NCBI GenBank assembly: GCA_019119835.1
Contig: DWWE01000052.1
Span: 1 to 64,000, forward strand
Origin: Candidatus Gemmiger stercoravium
GTDB lineage: Bacteria > Bacillota > Clostridia > Oscillospirales > Ruminococcaceae
Length of the DNA stretch: 64,000 bases
Reading direction: 5' to 3'
Part shown: in pieces, positions 61,489 through 64,000 of the stretch
Numbering within the stretch: position 1 is the first letter of the stretch
Layout of the letters: each line of letters opens with the position of its first letter
The notes under the pieces: generated by a model
Told to the model about the DNA's origin: nothing
What the model saw: only the letters and a program-made list of their open reading frames with translations
The model's database searches: none
Program-made: the position numbers and the translations under genes

Positions 61489-62727
61489 ATGCCCCGTTTC
61501 CTGCCCCGCCGCCACGGCGCGGCCCTGGCCGCCCTGCTGGGCTGCCTGGCGCTGGCGCTGCTGCTCTACCATGACCTGGCGGGCGGCACCCTGCTGCAGC
61601 ACAGCCCCTACGACAGTTACGCCCTGCAGGCGGAAAACTGGCTGGCCGGCCGCATCTGGATCAAAGACGGCGAAGCCTACCCCTGGCTGGAACTGGCCGT
61701 CTACCAGGGGCGGTACTACCAGTCCTTCCCGCCGGTGCCGGCGGCGGCGCTGCTGCCCTTTGTGGCGCTGGGCGGCGGGGCCCAGGCGGTACCCAGCAAC
61801 CTGATCTGCGGGGTATATGGTCTGCTGGCCGCGGCGGGGGTGTACGGGTGTTTCTGGCGGCGGGGCGCCCCGCCCGCCGCCGCTGCCTTCTTCGCGCTGT
61901 TCTGCGCGGGCGGGTCCAACCTGTTCTGGCTGTCCACCAGCGGCGGGGTGTGGTTTCTGGCCCAGGTGCTGGGGTTCTGCCTGGCCGTGTGGGGCATTTT
62001 CTGGGCGCTGGGGCACACGCTGCCCCAGCAGGCGCTGGCAGGGTTCTGCCTGGCCGCGGCGGTGGGCTGCCGGCCCTTCTATGTGCTGCTGCTGGGGCTG
62101 TGGGCGTTGCGGGGGCTGCGCCTGGCCCGGGGGCGCCGCGGCGCCCTGCCGAAGCTGGCCGCCGCCTGGGCGCCGGTGGCCGGGGTGGCCGCCCTGCTGA
62201 TGGGGTACAACTACGCCCGCTTCGGCTCGGTGGTGGAGTTCGGCCACAACTACCTGCCCGAGTTCCAGCGGGCGGAGCACGGCCAGTTCGGCCTGGCCTA
62301 CCTGCTGCCCAACCTGCTGAACCTGCTGCGGCCGGTGACGCTGACCGCCGACGGCAGCCTGCAGTTTGAACATTTCAACGGCTTTTTCTTTCTTGCGGCC
62401 GACCCGCTGTTCCTGCTCTGGCTGCTGGCGGCGGTGCGGGCGCTGCGCAGCCGGGCGGCGGCCGGCGGGCGGGACCTGCCCTTCCCCACCGGCGGGCGGG
62501 TGCTGGGGGCGGTCTTTCTGGCCGCGCTGGTACTGACCTGCCTGCACAAGACGCTGGGCGGCTGGCAGTTCGGGGCGCGGTATCTGGTGGACCTGCAGGT
62601 CTACCCGCTGCTGTGGTTCCTGGGCCGCACCGGCCCCGAGGACGCCCCCGGCCCGGCGGCCTGGGGGCTGTGCGGGGCGGCGGTGCTGTTCAACCTGTAC
62701 GGAGCGGTCTACATGCTGGGGGTGTGA
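61489..62727 (+). CDS. polytopic membrane protein, probable GT-C glycosyltransferase
   Basis: 412 aa with about ten helices. After the first helix an acidic loop reads 'LQHSPYDSYALQAENWLAGR', with 'YQGRYYQSFPPVPAAALLPF' following; such loops with acidic residues are typical of GT-C (PMT/ArnT-like) enzymes that use polyprenyl-phosphate sugars on the outer face. AAGGAGGT is 6 nt before the ATG. It is 4 bp from the next GT-C gene; the pair presumably adds side groups to the glycan. Confidence 0.75.
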   Translation: MPRFLPRRHGAALAALLGCLALALLLYHDLAGGTLLQHSPYDSYALQAENWLAGRIWIKDGEAYPWLELAVYQGRYYQSFPPVPAAALLPFVALGGGAQAVPSNLICGVYGLLAAAGVYGCFWRRGAPPAAAAFFALFCAGGSNLFWLSTSGGVWFLAQVLGFCLAVWGIFWALGHTLPQQALAGFCLAAAVGCRPFYVLLLGLWALRGLRLARGRRGALPKLAAAWAPVAGVAALLMGYNYARFGSVVEFGHNYLPEFQRAEHGQFGLAYLLPNLLNLLRPVTLTADGSLQFEHFNGFFFLAADPLFLLWLLAAVRALRSRAAAGGRDLPFPTGGRVLGAVFLAALVLTCLHKTLGGWQFGARYLVDLQVYPLLWFLGRTGPEDAPGPAAWGLCGAAVLFNLYGAVYMLGV

Positions 62728-62731
62728 TCCG

Positions 62732-63958
62732 ATGGAAACCTTGTTGTTCTGGGGCGGCAGCGCGGCCATTGTGGCGGCGGTGGGCTGGATGATCCTGTGC
62801 GGCGGGCGGGACCTGGGCCTGTGGCGCCTGCCCGCCCGGCCGGACACCCCGGCCCCGGCCGGCGCCCTTGGCCGGCGGGAAGCCCTGGCCTGGGCGGCCG
62901 GGGCGCTGGCCTGCCAGTGGGCCGTGGTGCTGGCGGCCTACTGCCTGGTACACGGCGGCCCGGCCGGATTCTGGGCGGGGCTGTGGCAGCGGTTCACCAC
63001 CGCCGGGGACAGCCCCCACTACCTGTTCCTGGCCGAAAACGGCTACCCGCGCACCGGCGAGCAGAGCAACCTGCTGGTCTTTTACCCGCTCTACCCGCTG
63101 CTGGTGCGGCTGCTGGGCATGGCCTGCGGCGGGCGGTACGCGCTGTGCGGCATGGTGCTGAGCCAGGCCAGCTTTGCCGGGGCGGCGGTGCTGTTCCGGG
63201 CGCTGGCCGGGCGGCGGCTGCCGGCGAGGGGCGCCCGCTGCGCCGCCGCCGCGCTGCTGCTCTACCCCTTCAGCTTTTTTGCCTTCGGCGTCTACACCGA
63301 GGGGCTGTTTCTTCTGCTGAGCATCGGCTGCCTGTATGCGCTGGACCGGCAGAGCTGGGGGGCGGCCGGGCTGGCCGGGCTGCTGGCGGCGCTGTGCCGC
63401 ACCCAGGGGCTGGCGCTGTTCTTTGCGGCGGTGTATGCGGTGTGGCAGGCCCCGCGGCCCCGGCGGCGCGGGGGCTGGGCGGCGCTGCTGGGTGCGCCGG
63501 CCGGGTACGGGCTGTACCTGAGCCTGAACTGGGCCGTGCAGGGGGAGTTTTTCCGCTACCTGGACCACCAGAGCGCCGCCCCCTGGTACCAGACGGCCCG
63601 GTGGTTCGGGGCCAACCTGGTGCAGCAATACGGCATGGCCCTGGACTACCCCGGCCTGGCCCGCTTCATCTATCTGCCCCAGCTGGTGCTCTACTTTGTG
63701 GGGCTGGCGGCGCTGGGGTATCTGTTCTGGCGGGGCACGGCGCCGGCCGCGGCGGTGTACGCGCTGGCCTACTTCGGCATGAGCTACCTGAGTTCCTGGC
63801 TGATCTCGGGCGGGCGGTATCTGTTCGGCTGCCTGGGGCTGTATCTGGCGCTGGGCAGTGTGCGCCGCCCCTGGGTGCGCGGCCTGCTGCTGGCCGCCGA
63901 GGGCGGGCTTCTTCTTTTATACGCCGTGTATTATATGCAGGGTCAGGCCATTATGTAA
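62732..63958 (+). CDS. PIG-V-like membrane mannosyltransferase family protein
   Basis: 408 aa with about ten helices. 'FTTAGDSPHYLFLAENGYP' (WDS-type catalytic loop: Asp-Ser plus Tyr) and 'LVFYPLYPLLVRLLGM' (FFPLYP-like) are the bacterial PIG-V hallmarks. 'LYPFSFFAFGVYTEGLFLLL' follows as in the family. It likely uses a polyprenyl-phosphate sugar from the DPM1-like GT2 encoded upstream. It ends 42 bp before the window edge, with no further features seen. Confidence 0.85.
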   Translation: METLLFWGGSAAIVAAVGWMILCGGRDLGLWRLPARPDTPAPAGALGRREALAWAAGALACQWAVVLAAYCLVHGGPAGFWAGLWQRFTTAGDSPHYLFLAENGYPRTGEQSNLLVFYPLYPLLVRLLGMACGGRYALCGMVLSQASFAGAAVLFRALAGRRLPARGARCAAAALLLYPFSFFAFGVYTEGLFLLLSIGCLYALDRQSWGAAGLAGLLAALCRTQGLALFFAAVYAVWQAPRPRRRGGWAALLGAPAGYGLYLSLNWAVQGEFFRYLDHQSAAPWYQTARWFGANLVQQYGMALDYPGLARFIYLPQLVLYFVGLAALGYLFWRGTAPAAAVYALAYFGMSYLSSWLISGGRYLFGCLGLYLALGSVRRPWVRGLLLAAEGGLLLLYAVYYMQGQAIM

Positions 63959-64000
63959 TCAATCGGGAAGGCTGCCGAGCCGATCCCGCCCTGTGTTTTC

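Overview
The window is a very GC-rich chromosomal segment (roughly two thirds G+C by eye, apart from a few AT-rich intergenic patches). Strong AGGAGG-type ribosome sites, Ser/Glu/Ala-rich lipoprotein linkers after the lipobox, a desulfoferrodoxin, a GGGtGRT protein, YitT, DUF2975 and BceRSAB-type genes point to an anaerobic gut Firmicute. The closest fit I can suggest is the Faecalibacterium/Subdoligranulum/Gemmiger side of the Oscillospiraceae; this is inferred from gene style, not proven. No rRNA, tRNA, CRISPR array, phage or recognisable transposase gene was seen.

Region 1 (1-20.7 kb) is mixed housekeeping and envelope content: a secreted phosphoesterase, two exported proteins, YitT, a small Lrp-containing operon, YwlG and YggS homologues, an ATPase plus pentapeptide-repeat pair, a DUF2975/HTH/DUF4173 operon, a CorA-like transporter, a TrmA/RlmD-family RNA methyltransferase, an FMN reductase, a PAP2 phosphatase, a ligase/polymerase-like membrane protein and an acyltransferase. 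Region 2 (20.9-36.7 kb) is metabolic and stress-related: the GGGtGRT/NifU-like pair, superoxide reductase, a divergent arabinose mini-locus (araD and a GH51 arabinofuranosidase), a complete peptide-antibiotic sensing and detoxification module (regulator, kinase, ATPase, permease), a DJ-1 protein, a cytoplasmic-looking M23 peptidase and an amino-acid ABC importer.

Region 3 (36.9-64 kb) is a large cell-surface glycan locus. A PPK2-type polyphosphate kinase leads an apparent operon of glycosyltransferases. After two more promoters come a siroheme reductase set among glycosyltransferases, and then an ABC glycan exporter (permease and an ATPase with a Wzt-like tail). Next is a four-gene set that looks like synthesis and transfer of a CMP-activated ulosonic acid: a CMP-sugar-type glycosyltransferase, a KdsB-like cytidylyltransferase, a DRE-TIM aldolase fused to an extra domain, and a KdsC-like phosphatase. 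It is followed by DUF2142, GT4, GT2, DUF2304 and GT-C membrane enzymes. A Kdo-type module with a non-KdsA aldolase in a Gram-positive is the most interesting coding content.

The most interesting non-coding content is a structured repeat of about 230 bp, present three times (1-201, about 11647-11872, about 35128-35470). It can fold into four consecutive hairpins. The third copy is bounded by a 16-bp direct repeat that splits a terminator, and carries a 115-bp extra module. A near-consensus promoter followed by a strong terminator in an AT-rich gap near 8.5 kb suggests a small RNA of about 80 nt.
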